50,031 nt of DNA from NCBI GenBank assembly GCA_002440085.1, contig DJRM01000130.1, positions 2,888 through 52,918 on the forward strand, given 5' to 3'. The DNA comes from Bacteroidales bacterium UBA6360 (GTDB taxonomy: Bacteria > Bacteroidota > Bacteroidia > Bacteroidales > UBA932). The translations under genes were made by a program, and so were the position numbers. Within the stretch, counting starts at the first letter, position 1. Every line of letters begins with the position of its first letter. The notes beneath the pieces are model-generated. The model was not told the DNA's origin, ran no database searches, and worked only from the letters and a program-made list of their open reading frames with translations. Below, one piece after another: positions 22,844-32,347 of the stretch.

Positions 22844-25800
22844 TTAAAACTCCACGCTCAACCCGCCCGTAACGCTCCGGGTCGTGGGATATGTCGCCCC
22901 GGGTATCTCGGGATCAAGCCCGTCATATTTCGTGAACGTGAAGAAGTTGTTCAGCGACACGTTGAAACTTAAATTCCTCATCCTCAGCTTTTTGACAGCC
23001 TTCTGCGGAAGAGAGTAGGTGAGAACTATCGACTTGACGCGAAGGTACGAATTGTCCTTCAGGTACACGGCGTCGACGATGCTCATATCCATGGGGTTGT
23101 AGGAGGCGAAATTGTACTTCGCGTCGAAATAGTCGTAGATCCGTGGATATTTCACACCGGTCGTGTTCGTCTGGGTCCATCGGTCCGTGCGGTCTCTGCT
23201 GACGTTGAGGTGATTGCCGTAGAGGTCGCTGAACTGGGACTGGACTGGCTCGGTGCTGATTCCGCTGTGCTGGGCGCTGCTGTAGGAGGCCGGGTAGCGC
23301 AGTTTTTCGTAGGTCTTCGAGCCGAGGGAGAACATTCCGCTGACGCTGAGCTTGAGCGTGCGCCAGGAGACGCTGAAGTTGAATCCTCCGGTGTAGGGGG
23401 CTATGGTCGTTCCGAGGTAGTAGCGGTAGTTGTCCGGCTTGTTGAGGTCGGCGGCGGTGGAAATCTCGGCGTCCGGGCGCAGCTCGAACTGGTAGAGACC
23501 GGTGGTGGAGTCGATTCCGCCGTATTTGCCGCTGAAGATTGCACCGGTCGGGTAGCCCTCCACGTAGCGGTCCTTGGAGGTTATCCCGCTCTTGGACACG
23601 GGGTTATACTTCAGAACCTTGTTGTAGTTGTAGGCAAAGTTCACTCCGGCGCCGACCGTCCAGTCCCGCTTCTGGAGAATCTTCCCGTTCACCGTGAGCT
23701 CGACTCCGCTGTTCATTATGTCTGCGGCGTTGAAGTAGACACTGGTGAATCCGTTGGTGCTCTGGACGGGGGAGGATGTCACGACGTCGGTGCTGAGACG
23801 GTAGTAGTATTCGGCATTCACCGTGAGTCTGTCTTTCCAGAGTCCGAAATCGAGCCCGGCCTTGGCATCGCGTGTCTTCTCCCATCCGAGGTCGGGGTTC
23901 GGGGCTGAAGGGATTGTTCCGAGGTTGAAGGTCTCGTCGCCGAAGTAGCGGTACTGCTGCTGGAGATATTGTATCACAAGGAGATGCGAAGTGCTCGTGT
24001 TGACGTCCCCGGTGAATCCGTAGGCGGCGCGAAGGGTGGCGTGGGAGACGGCGGGCATCGCCTTCTGAAGCCATTTCTCCTCGCCTATGTGCCATGCCGC
24101 TCCTGCGCTCCACGTCGGGTTAAACTGCCTGTTGCTGCCGAAGTTTGAGCTGCCGTCGGTGCGGAAAGACGCGTTGAGGACTATCGTCTTGCCGAGGTAG
24201 TAGTCGGCCGAGGCGTAGAAGGACGCGTAGCGTGTCTTGCTGAAATACTCTCCGTTGAGTTTCTCGACTTCCCTCGTCCATTCGTCCTGCGGGCCGCTGA
24301 TTGCGGGGAGCGAGGTGGTGCCGGTCTTCGGGTCGTAGTTGTACCTTTTTGTGAATATGGTGTTGGCGTCCGAACCCCTGAGTTCCGCGCCGGCGAGGAC
24401 GTTGAGCGTGTGGAGCTCCGCGAATGTCTTGTTGAACGCGAAATGTCCCCTCGCCACATAGCTTCCCTGGTTCATTCTGTTCTGGGATATGCTGCCGTAG
24501 AGATTGGTCTGCGAGCGGTCATCGCTGCCGAGGCGGTCGCGGAATGCGGAGTATGTGTATTTGTCGACGACCTTGTCCGTGGAGTTGTTGGCAAAGGAAT
24601 ATGAGACGAGGCCGACGAAATGAAGGGGTTCCATTATCCTGAAGTCAACCTGCGCCCGCGCCGTCCCGTTTGTGTTCCGGGTGGAACTATAGTTGGAGTT
24701 GAGTTCTCGGAGTATGCTGAACCCGTTCTTGGGCATCACCTGTTCCGCCCCGCGCCCGTTGTAGTAGCCGAGCGTGAACCATGTGTTGTCCGCGGCGTAT
24801 GAACCGTCGTTGTTGTAAGCTTCTTCGTATGGGTTCGAGAAATATGCGTAAAGAAACGGGTCGACGCTGGAATACGGCATTTTCGACTCCTGTCTTGCCG
24901 CCTCAAGACCGAGGTCTATCCGCACCCAATCCGTCGGGGTGAGCGAGGTCTTGGAGTTTATGTTGTAGCGCCTGTAGTCGTTGTTTATCAGCATTCCGTT
25001 CTCGTCGTTCAGTCCGAGGGCGACGTAGTAGGTGACTTTGTCGGAGCCTCCGCTGAGCGAGAGGTGATGCCCCTGCGAGAACGAGTTGCGGAACAGCAGT
25101 CCGTACCAGTTGGTGTCGATGCCTTTCAGGGATTCTATGTACGCGTCCTGCGCTTCCCGGTCTCCCTTGAGAGAGACGAAGTCCCCGAGTCCGGCGCGTA
25201 TCTGGCCGACTATGCCGACGACCGGGTAGATCACCGTATTGTCTGTCAGCGACTTCTGATATTTTGCGGCGGAAAACTCGTTCCAAAGTTCGTCTTCCCA
25301 TGCGAGTTTTTCTGCTGAGTTCATCAGGTCAAGCGTGCGCTGCGGCCTGAACGAGACGGTGAAGGTGTTGTTGTAGCTGACGCGCATTTTCCCTGCCTCG
25401 CCCTTTTTCGTCGTCACGACAATGACTCCGTTGGCGGCTCTCGACCCGTAGATGGCCGCTGCCGCCGCGTCCTTGAGGATGGTTATGCTCTCGATGTCGT
25501 TCGGGTTTATGTTTCCGATGCCGTTGACGAAGATGTCGTCGAATCCGCCTGTCGCAAGCTGTTCTGCACTGAGTGAAGGCGATTCGCTCTGCATCGGCAC
25601 GCCGTCCACGACCCACAGGGGCTGCCCGCTTCCGGTCATGCTGTTCGCGCCCCTGATTCTGATGCGCGACTGTGTCCCCGGCTGTCCTGAAGTCGCGGAC
25701 ACCGCCACTCCGGCCACTTCTCCCTGCATGAGCGCGTCGACTGAAGATATGGCCTTAGCCTCGAATTTGTCCGAACTTATGACCGCCACGGAACCGGTTA

Positions 25801-26164
25801 TTCTCTTGACCGACGTCTGGGCATAGCCGGTGACGACCACCTGATCGAGCTGCATGCTCTCCCACTCCATGACTATCTTCACGCCAGTCGTGTTGCCGTC
25901 GCTTATGCTGTAGACGACATCTTTCATCCCCACCGACGAGAAGAGCACCGACTTAGTGCCTTCCGGCAGCGTGAAGCTGAAATTCCCGTCCATGTCGGTG
26001 ACAGTTCCGGAGGACTTTTTCTCCATAGATACGACCCCTGCGCCGACTACCGGTTCCCCGTCGGGATCCGTCACTTTTCCCGTGAGCCGTGTCCCTTGTG
26101 CCGCTGCTGTGAGCTGCGCGAGGAGAAGCACGGCTAGGCTGACCAAATGTGCTGTAGCCTTCAT
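22844..26164 (-). CDS. SusC/RagA-family TonB-linked outer-membrane transporter
   Basis: An 1106-aa transporter. Signal peptide (residues 1-22), then a carboxypeptidase-D-like regulatory domain (about 26-105, GKVTDPDGEPVVGAGVV), a TonB-box-like VVTGYAQ, and the plug with the SusC signature IRIRGANSM...PLWVVDGVP and DIESITILKDAAAAAIYGSRAANGV. A 22-strand barrel follows and ends in the aromatic GGLSVEF. It imports a bound oligomer with energy from TonB. The frame reaches a TTG at 26170, but ATG at 26164 is preferred. No sigma/anti-sigma regulator or hybrid two-component gene is adjacent, so the ligand and regulation cannot be read from context. Confidence 0.96.
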   Translation of the reverse strand: MKATAHLVSLAVLLLAQLTAAAQGTRLTGKVTDPDGEPVVGAGVVSMEKKSSGTVTDMDGNFSFTLPEGTKSVLFSSVGMKDVVYSISDGNTTGVKIVMEWESMQLDQVVVTGYAQTSVKRITGSVAVISSDKFEAKAISSVDALMQGEVAGVAVSATSGQPGTQSRIRIRGANSMTGSGQPLWVVDGVPMQSESPSLSAEQLATGGFDDIFVNGIGNINPNDIESITILKDAAAAAIYGSRAANGVIVVTTKKGEAGKMRVSYNNTFTVSFRPQRTLDLMNSAEKLAWEDELWNEFSAAKYQKSLTDNTVIYPVVGIVGQIRAGLGDFVSLKGDREAQDAYIESLKGIDTNWYGLLFRNSFSQGHHLSLSGGSDKVTYYVALGLNDENGMLINNDYRRYNINSKTSLTPTDWVRIDLGLEAARQESKMPYSSVDPFLYAYFSNPYEEAYNNDGSYAADNTWFTLGYYNGRGAEQVMPKNGFSILRELNSNYSSTRNTNGTARAQVDFRIMEPLHFVGLVSYSFANNSTDKVVDKYTYSAFRDRLGSDDRSQTNLYGSISQNRMNQGSYVARGHFAFNKTFAELHTLNVLAGAELRGSDANTIFTKRYNYDPKTGTTSLPAISGPQDEWTREVEKLNGEYFSKTRYASFYASADYYLGKTIVLNASFRTDGSSNFGSNRQFNPTWSAGAAWHIGEEKWLQKAMPAVSHATLRAAYGFTGDVNTSTSHLLVIQYLQQQYRYFGDETFNLGTIPSAPNPDLGWEKTRDAKAGLDFGLWKDRLTVNAEYYYRLSTDVVTSSPVQSTNGFTSVYFNAADIMNSGVELTVNGKILQKRDWTVGAGVNFAYNYNKVLKYNPVSKSGITSKDRYVEGYPTGAIFSGKYGGIDSTTGLYQFELRPDAEISTAADLNKPDNYRYYLGTTIAPYTGGFNFSVSWRTLKLSVSGMFSLGSKTYEKLRYPASYSSAQHSGISTEPVQSQFSDLYGNHLNVSRDRTDRWTQTNTTGVKYPRIYDYFDAKYNFASYNPMDMSIVDAVYLKDNSYLRVKSIVLTYSLPQKAVKKLRMRNLSFNVSLNNFFTFTKYDGLDPEIPGATYPTTRSVTGGLSVEF

Positions 26165-26183
26165 AATCAAAACTCTTAATCTG

Positions 26184-26191
26184 CAAATATA
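26184..26191 (-). promoter_or_regulatory. Promoter -7 box of the SusCD operon
   Basis: TATATTTG on the minus strand, 19 nt before the SusC start; divergent from the 26246 promoter. Confidence 0.65.
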
Positions 26192-26245
26192 ATAAAACCT
26201 GAAATTTGGTGTTGCTGAATGACGGACAAAATGGGAAAAATGTTA

Positions 26246-26253
26246 TAATTTTG
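26246..26253 (+). promoter_or_regulatory. Promoter -7 box directly before a glycosyltransferase gene
   Basis: TAATTTTG ends only 5 nt before the ATG at 26259. If used, transcription starts at or just before the start codon, giving a leaderless mRNA. Confidence 0.6.
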
Positions 26254-26258
26254 CGGAT

Positions 26259-27644
26259 ATGAAAAAGGTCTTGATTATCACATATTATTGGCCGCCTTCA
26301 GGAGGCTCGGGCGTGCAGAGATGGGTGAAGTTCGCGAAGTATCTGCCGCAGAACGGTTGGCAGCCGGTGATATATACTCCTGAAAATCCGGAACTTACCG
26401 TTGTTGACAGAACGCTGGAGGGTGACGTCCCGGAAGAGGCTGTAGTACTGAAGCGTCCGATTTTCGAGCCATACGGGATTTACCGCTATCTGACCGGAAA
26501 GGGAAATTCCGGAGCATCCTCCGGCAATGCGGAGGGAAAGTCCGGACAGCAGGGAAGGGCAGGAATGGCCGTGGCGTCGGAAGTGAACCCGATAAATGCG
26601 CAGAAAAAAAGCCTCGGGCAGAGGATTTCGCTGTGGATTCGTGGCAATTTCTTCATTCCTGATCCTCGTTGTTTCTGGATTCGGCCGTCTGTGAGATTTC
26701 TCAGGAAATACCTTCGGGAACATCCTGTAGACGTGATTGTCAGCACGGGTCCTCCGCATTCGATGCACCTCATCGCGCAGAAAGTTGCTGCCGCAACCGG
26801 CATTCCTTGGGTGGCGGATTTCCGCGACCCGTGGACGAGGATGTTTTATTTCAAGCATTTGGAGCTGTCGCCATGGGCGGAACGGAGGCACGAGAAATTA
26901 GAGAAGGGGGTGCTTGACGGCGCGGATGTTGTCGTTGCCGTGTCTCCTCTTGTTCAGGACGAGTTCCGGGAGATGACAAATACGCCTGTTGAACTGATTA
27001 CCAACGGCTTCGATGAGGATGACTTCGATGAGGCCGACAAGGAGATGAGGGTTTCGGAAGAGGAAACTGGAAGCGAGAACGAAGAATTGTTCAACATCGT
27101 GCATACGGGACTTTTTGCCGCTGACGGGAATCCCCTGGTGCTTTGGAAAGTTTTGGAAGAGATTGCTGCCGCTGACGGAGAGTTCTCGTCAAAACTGCGC
27201 ATACGGCTTTCAGGGAAGACTGATACTCAGATAGTTGAGGCTATTGTAGCTGCTGGTCTGGGAAAGAATCTCGTGAACCTGGGCTATGTCAGTCATGACG
27301 AGGCTGTGCGCGAGCAGTGCGGGGCGTCCGTTCTGATTCTGCCCCTGCGCCATGAGCCGGAATACCGGGCGACGCTCCCGGGCAAGTTGTTTGAATACCT
27401 GGCCTCACGCCGTCCCGTGCTCGGAATCGGACAGACGGATGGCGCGATGGCTCAGGTGCTTGCCGACGCTCACGCCGGAATGACGTTCGATTGGGACGAC
27501 GCTGCTGGAATGAAGGCTGAAATTCTCCGCTGCTGGACGCTCTTCCGCGCAGGAAAGCTCGACGACAACGACGAAGACGTAGACCGCTATTCCCGTCGTC
27601 GTCTCACCCGGCAGATGGTTGAAGTTTTTGAATCATTGATATAA
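26259..27644 (+). CDS. Family 4-type glycosyltransferase (GT-B fold)
   Basis: A 461-aa cytoplasmic or membrane-peripheral enzyme. The start MKKVLIITYYWPPSGGSGVQ is the glycine-rich acceptor loop typical of WcaI/FabD-like GT4 proteins. The second domain (from about 285, FNIVHTGLFAADG) has SGKTDTQIVEA, LVNLGYVSHDEA and the nucleotide-sugar binding end LPGKLFEYLASRRPVLGIG. A low-complexity Gly/Ser insert near 85-105 is unusual. It transfers a sugar from an activated donor, probably for capsule, LPS or another cell-surface glycan. The next gene follows after 3 nt, so both share one transcript. Confidence 0.9.
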   Translation: MKKVLIITYYWPPSGGSGVQRWVKFAKYLPQNGWQPVIYTPENPELTVVDRTLEGDVPEEAVVLKRPIFEPYGIYRYLTGKGNSGASSGNAEGKSGQQGRAGMAVASEVNPINAQKKSLGQRISLWIRGNFFIPDPRCFWIRPSVRFLRKYLREHPVDVIVSTGPPHSMHLIAQKVAAATGIPWVADFRDPWTRMFYFKHLELSPWAERRHEKLEKGVLDGADVVVAVSPLVQDEFREMTNTPVELITNGFDEDDFDEADKEMRVSEEETGSENEELFNIVHTGLFAADGNPLVLWKVLEEIAAADGEFSSKLRIRLSGKTDTQIVEAIVAAGLGKNLVNLGYVSHDEAVREQCGASVLILPLRHEPEYRATLPGKLFEYLASRRPVLGIGQTDGAMAQVLADAHAGMTFDWDDAAGMKAEILRCWTLFRAGKLDDNDEDVDRYSRRRLTRQMVEVFESLI

Positions 27645-27647
27645 AAA

Positions 27648-30392
27648 ATGAACAAGATGAAATTAGGCGGCGACGTTGTGAAGAAGATATTGATTTATCT
27701 TGGAATTGTCGTGTTTTTCGTGGTCCTGTCGTATGCTTTTGTGCCTCAGGTGTTGGGCGGAAAGATTGTGAATCAGGGAGATATATCCTCATGGAAGGGG
27801 ATGGCGAACGAGGCTGTGACATATAATGCGCAGCATCCGGAGGACAAGACGCACTGGACGAGTTCGATGTTCGGGGGAATGCCCACGACCGCGACGATTG
27901 ACGATTTTGACGGGGACTGGACGAAGTGGATGTACAATCTGCTGCTGACGGGTCGGCGGCCGGCGACATATTTCTTCATCGCTCTGCTCGGCGGATTCCT
28001 GCTTATGCTTTCGTTCGGCTGCGGTCTCGTGCCGGCGGTCGGAGGCGCGATTGCAATTGCGTTCTGTTCGTATAATATGCAGATTATTCAGGTTGGACAC
28101 AACACGAAGATGCAGGCGATTGCGTTCTTTCCGTGGGTACTCGCCGGGGTGGTCTGCACTTATCGCTGCGCGATGGCGGGGCTGAAGGGCGGATACGGGC
28201 TGTACAAGGCTGACAGCGCGACTGACGATGCGGGGAAGGAGACAGGATGGAAGTCGTGGCTGCCGAAGACTGTGCTCGCGTCCGTGCTCTTTGCCCTCGC
28301 GCTGAGTTTCCAGATTAAGGCGAATCACCCCCAGATTACTTATTATCTGGCGATTGTGATTTTTGTCTATGCGCTGACTTTGTTCATCTGGGCGTGTGTG
28401 AAAAAGGAGGAGCGCGGGCACAGGATTCAGAGGTTCTTTGCGGCGTCGGCTCTGCTGCTTGTCGTGGGGTGCGTGGGGATTGCAACGAATGCCAACAAGC
28501 TGATTCCTACCTATAAATATTCGAAGTACACCATGCGCGGAGGCTCGGAGCTCGCGGCAGACAAGGCAGAGCACGCCGGAGACGCCAAGGCCGTGAAGGA
28601 GGCGAAGGCAGCGGCCAAGGGGCTTGACCTCGAATATGCTACGGCCTGGTCATACGGCATAAACGAGATGCCTAACTTGTTGATACCTAATTTTAACGGA
28701 GGGGCATCGGCCTGCGATCCGCACCTGAAGCACGGTGCCACGGAGGAACTCCTCAGGCGTGCAGGGCAGCCGAACGTGAAGCAGACGGTGAAGCAGCTGC
28801 CTATGTACTGGGGCCCGCAGCCATTTACGGCGGGACCTATGTACCTGGGTGCCGTCACCATATTCCTCTTTGTCCTCGGACTGTTCCTGTTCAGGGGCAA
28901 GGACAAATGGTGGATTATCGTCGCTACAGTCATCGCCGTTTTTCTCGCTTGGGGCAGTCATTTCATGTGGTTCACGCGGCTGTGGTTCAACTACGCGCCG
29001 ATGTACAGCAAGTTCAGGACGGTGTCCATGGCGCTGACGGTGCTCCAGGTGACGGTGCCGCTGCTCGGATTTCTCACTCTCGACAAGATTATCAAGGAAG
29101 AGTACAACCACAAGAAGATTATCCGTGCCGTGCTCTGGGCAGGCGGGCTTACCGGAGGTTTCTGCCTTCTGATGGCTTTGTTCCCGGGACTTGCGGGGGA
29201 TTTCACGTCCGCATCTGACGCGGGGATGCAGGATATTCTTGTGGACGCGCTCCGTGAGGACCGACGTGCGATGCTCCGTCACGACGCGCTTATGAGCCTG
29301 TATATCATATTGTTGGCCTCCGTGATGCTGTTGTGGATATATTGGAAGAAAGAGCCGTTTGTGCGCACCGGGAGGGGTTATGTCGCAGGAACAGTCATCG
29401 GTCTGCTCGTGCTTTTCGACCTTTTCAGCGTGGGCAAGCGCTACCTGAACAACGACCATTTTATCTCGCCGAAGAATTGGGAGGCTCAGTTCAGGGAGAG
29501 GCCTGTGGACAAGAGCATGCTCGCGGATAACAGCCTGTCATACAGAGTTCTGGATCTCAGTGTGAACACATTCAACGACGCTCATCAGAGCTATCGTCAC
29601 AAGTGCATCGGCGGCTACAGTCCGGTGAAGCTTCAGCGTTATCAGGATCTCATCGAGCGATACATTTCCGGAGAGATCGGCACTTTTTATAAGGCGGCCG
29701 GAAACTGTGCGACGGTCGGTGAATTGGAGGAGAATTTGCCGTATTTACGGGTAACATCTATGTTAAATGGAAAGTATATCATAGTGGGAGACGATATGGC
29801 TCCGGTCGTGAACGACTTTGCGTTCGGGAACTGCTGGTTTGTGAACGATGCCCGCACCGCATCGTCGGTGAACGATGAGATTGATTTTCTTGCAGATACG
29901 GATCTTGATAATACTGTTGTTTTGGGGCCTGATTTCAAGGAAGTTGCGTCAAAGATTGGAGAAGTTCCCGAGAATCCGGAGGATTTCGTCAGGATGACCT
30001 CGTATGAACCGAACGAACTTCACTATGAGTGCCGGCTTTCGTCTCCGCGTGCTGTCATGTTCAGCGAAATATACTATCCTGATGGATGGAAGGCATGGGT
30101 CGGTCCGGTAGGGGAAGTCGGCGAAACGATAGGGAACCGCTTCGTCGCGACGTCGTCTGCGAAGGAAACGGAGATTTTCAGGGGCGACTGGATGCTCCGG
30201 GGAATGCTTCTTCCTGCCGGCGAGCACGAGATCGTGATGCGCTTTGAGCCGCAGTCGTACGTCGTCGGAGAGCACATTTCTACAGCAAGCTCTGCCCTGC
30301 TGATTCTGCTTGTGCTTCTTTCAGTTGCCGGAGCGGCGGCCATTTCAGGTCATGCGGCTTCACGCAGTGATGCGGATGCCCTCCGCTCATGA
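27648..30392 (+). CDS. YfhO-family multi-pass membrane protein
   Basis: A 914-aa membrane protein. The first helix is LIYLGIVVFFVVLSYAFVP, then a long extracytoplasmic loop with SSMFGGMPTT and GDWTKWMYN, the region conserved in YfhO. About a dozen further hydrophobic spans lie between residues 100 and 600, a soluble portion follows (600-870), and a terminal helix (about 880-900, ALLILLVLLSVAGAAAI) ends it. YfhO proteins are predicted GT-C glycosyltransferases acting on lipid-linked sugars outside the membrane. Cotranscribed with the GT4 gene, supporting a role in one surface-glycan pathway. The exact reaction is unknown. Confidence 0.88.
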   Translation: MNKMKLGGDVVKKILIYLGIVVFFVVLSYAFVPQVLGGKIVNQGDISSWKGMANEAVTYNAQHPEDKTHWTSSMFGGMPTTATIDDFDGDWTKWMYNLLLTGRRPATYFFIALLGGFLLMLSFGCGLVPAVGGAIAIAFCSYNMQIIQVGHNTKMQAIAFFPWVLAGVVCTYRCAMAGLKGGYGLYKADSATDDAGKETGWKSWLPKTVLASVLFALALSFQIKANHPQITYYLAIVIFVYALTLFIWACVKKEERGHRIQRFFAASALLLVVGCVGIATNANKLIPTYKYSKYTMRGGSELAADKAEHAGDAKAVKEAKAAAKGLDLEYATAWSYGINEMPNLLIPNFNGGASACDPHLKHGATEELLRRAGQPNVKQTVKQLPMYWGPQPFTAGPMYLGAVTIFLFVLGLFLFRGKDKWWIIVATVIAVFLAWGSHFMWFTRLWFNYAPMYSKFRTVSMALTVLQVTVPLLGFLTLDKIIKEEYNHKKIIRAVLWAGGLTGGFCLLMALFPGLAGDFTSASDAGMQDILVDALREDRRAMLRHDALMSLYIILLASVMLLWIYWKKEPFVRTGRGYVAGTVIGLLVLFDLFSVGKRYLNNDHFISPKNWEAQFRERPVDKSMLADNSLSYRVLDLSVNTFNDAHQSYRHKCIGGYSPVKLQRYQDLIERYISGEIGTFYKAAGNCATVGELEENLPYLRVTSMLNGKYIIVGDDMAPVVNDFAFGNCWFVNDARTASSVNDEIDFLADTDLDNTVVLGPDFKEVASKIGEVPENPEDFVRMTSYEPNELHYECRLSSPRAVMFSEIYYPDGWKAWVGPVGEVGETIGNRFVATSSAKETEIFRGDWMLRGMLLPAGEHEIVMRFEPQSYVVGEHISTASSALLILLVLLSVAGAAAISGHAASRSDADALRS

Positions 30393-30527
30393 AAAAATCG
30401 CGTCGGGCTATCCGTATCACTGCTTTTGTGAAGCCTTTCGCAGCTTATATAAGTTTTTACGGGGTGTATGCTGGTGAGATAAATTCTTGAGGGAAGTACG
30501 AACAGGTAATAACAATAAAAGGGAAAT

Positions 30528-31028
30528 ATGGAAAAATGTATAATCGCTGCGGTGGCGGCGGACGGGGCCATCGGGAAGAATAATGGTCTTCTGTGGCATT
30601 TGCCGGAGGATTTGAAATATTTTAAGACGACGACGATGGGATGCCCTGTCATTATGGGGCGACGTACATTCGAATCCATCGGGCGTCCGCTTCCAGGACG
30701 CCGCAATATCGTCATATCCCGTACGTTACACTCTGATGACGGACGCATTGCGGTCTTCGGCGATTTGCTGTCTGCGCTGAATTTTTTGGAGGTGGAGGAC
30801 ACTGCGCGACGCTGTTTCATCATCGGCGGAGCGCGGCTTTATGCGGAGGCCATAGATATTGCCGACCGGCTCTATATCACCCGCATCCACGCCTCTGCTC
30901 CCGACGCCGACTGTCATTTCCCGGACATAGACCCGTCTCTTTGGCGTCAAGACAGCGTCTCGCATCTACGCACCGACCCTGAAACAGGCATCGCATTCAC
31001 GTTTGACATTTACAGCCGGAGGGGATAG
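30528..31028 (+). CDS. folA: Dihydrofolate reductase
   Basis: A 166-aa enzyme of normal length. It reduces dihydrofolate to tetrahydrofolate with NADPH, regenerating the cofactor used up by ThyA. Conserved features are AADGAIGKNNGLLWHLPEDLK (substrate loop and the acidic residue at about 30), the NADPH-binding IMGRRTFESIGRPLPGR and IIGGARLYAEA. The C-terminal TRIHASAPDADCHFP is also typical. The stretch before it (30393-30527) holds nothing recognisable; no clear TAnnTTTG box was found. Confidence 0.97.
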   Translation: MEKCIIAAVAADGAIGKNNGLLWHLPEDLKYFKTTTMGCPVIMGRRTFESIGRPLPGRRNIVISRTLHSDDGRIAVFGDLLSALNFLEVEDTARRCFIIGGARLYAEAIDIADRLYITRIHASAPDADCHFPDIDPSLWRQDSVSHLRTDPETGIAFTFDIYSRRG

Positions 31029-31039
31029 TTTCGGTGCTG

Positions 31040-31072
31040 TTTGCGTTATATAAATTTTTTGTTCTAATTTTG
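31040..31072 (+). promoter_or_regulatory. Promoter of the MGDG-synthase-like gene
   Basis: TTTG (31040-31043), 21-nt spacer, TAATTTTG (31065-31072). A direct repeat of ATA(A)AATTTTTTGTTC occurs in the spacer and again at about 31101-31117, in the leader. Confidence 0.65.
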
Positions 31073-31152
31073 CCCTCAGATTTGCAACTGTAATTCCGAA
31101 TAAAATTTTTTGTTCAGTTATTAGTCTTGTATAAACTTTAGACAACATTGAA

Positions 31153-32271
31153 ATGAAAGTGCTTATACTGTCCTGCTCAACCGGTGAAGGACACAACTCC
31201 GCGGCGAAAGCCTATCTCGAATACCTTCAGTCACAGGGAATTGAGGCTGAAGTTCAGGACACGATGGGGCTCGTGAGTCCCGAAGCGAAGGAACGCTCTT
31301 CTGAGATTTATCTCTTCTCGACCCGCACCAAGCTTTTTGCGATGGCCTACCGGGCAGGGACAGTCGTCAGCGACGCGCTCGAAACGTCCAAGTCACCGGT
31401 CTACTATGCCAACAAGCTCTACTGTGACCGTCTTCACGACTACATTGAGCAGAACGGCTTCGACGTCGTGGTCTGTGTCCACATATTTCCGGCTGAGGCC
31501 ATAACCGCTCTCAAGAGAAAGGGCAAGCTCACCGCAAAGTCGGTTTTCATCATGACCGACTACACCTGCATCCCGTTCATGAAGGACACCGAACTGGACC
31601 ACTACATCGTGCCTCACGAGCATCTCATCGAGGAGTGCGTCAAGAAGGGGCTCCCGCGTGAGAAACTGCATCCGTACGGCATACCTGTGAGGGCTGTTTT
31701 CCATCAGCCGGCCAAGGACAGGCGTGAGGCGCGGGGACAGTGCATACTTGACTACGGTTACATGGACGCGGACAAGAAATGGTTCCTCCTCATGTCCGGC
31801 AGCATGGGCTTCGGACACATTCAGGACACGGTCAAGGAAATCCTCCGCAAGTGCGGCGACTCCGTTGAGGTAATTCTTGTCTGCGGCAACAACACCGAAC
31901 TGCGTGAGAGGCTTCAGAAGAACTTTCGTCACAACGAGAATGTCGTGGCGCTCGGCTTCACGGACAAGATACCGAGCCTCATGGACGCCTGCGACGTACT
32001 CTTTACAAAGCCGGGAGGACTTTCCAGCACCGAGGCCGCCGCAAAGCACATCCCGATCATCCACACCGCGCCCATTCCGGGCTGTGAGACGATGAACGCC
32101 CTGTTCTTCCACTATCACGGCCTCTCATACGCCACAACCGACATTCATGAGCAGGTTCGTCAGGCTCTCCTTCTCTGCGATGACCCGGAGCGCCGCACCC
32201 GCATGATTGCCGCCCAGACCGCAAACATCAATCCCGGCACCTGCCGCGACATCACGGAACTGCTGAAATAG
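31153..32271 (+). CDS. MGDG synthase / UgtP-like glycolipid glycosyltransferase (GT28 type)
   Basis: A 372-aa GT-B protein. The N-terminal domain, of the MGDG_synth type, begins KVLILSCSTGEGHNSAAKAY, the diagnostic glycine-rich loop, and continues with KLYCDRLHDYIEQNGFDVVV. The C-terminal domain has LLMSGSMGFGHI, LVCGNNTELRERL, LGFTDKIPSLMDACDVLFTKPGG and the donor-binding SSTEAAA. Relatives add galactose or glucose to diacylglycerol. In this organism it may make a glycolipid, or glycosylate another lipid. It has its own promoter, separate from folA. Enzyme class is confident; the sugar and acceptor are not. Confidence 0.88.
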   Translation: MKVLILSCSTGEGHNSAAKAYLEYLQSQGIEAEVQDTMGLVSPEAKERSSEIYLFSTRTKLFAMAYRAGTVVSDALETSKSPVYYANKLYCDRLHDYIEQNGFDVVVCVHIFPAEAITALKRKGKLTAKSVFIMTDYTCIPFMKDTELDHYIVPHEHLIEECVKKGLPREKLHPYGIPVRAVFHQPAKDRREARGQCILDYGYMDADKKWFLLMSGSMGFGHIQDTVKEILRKCGDSVEVILVCGNNTELRERLQKNFRHNENVVALGFTDKIPSLMDACDVLFTKPGGLSSTEAAAKHIPIIHTAPIPGCETMNALFFHYHGLSYATTDIHEQVRQALLLCDDPERRTRMIAAQTANINPGTCRDITELLK

Positions 32272-32312
32272 TCATTCCTCGGCAACAGACCGGCCCTCAT
32301 TCAAAGGTTTGC

Positions 32313-32342
32313 CCGGGCAGCGCTGAAATCAGTGCTGTCCGG
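32313..32342. terminator. Bidirectional terminator between convergent genes
   Basis: A 14-bp stem (CCGGGCAGCGCTGA with TCAGTGCTGTCCGG, two wobbles) and a two-base loop, between the convergent stops at 32271 and 32348. Confidence 0.8.
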
Positions 32343-32347
32343 TGCGT

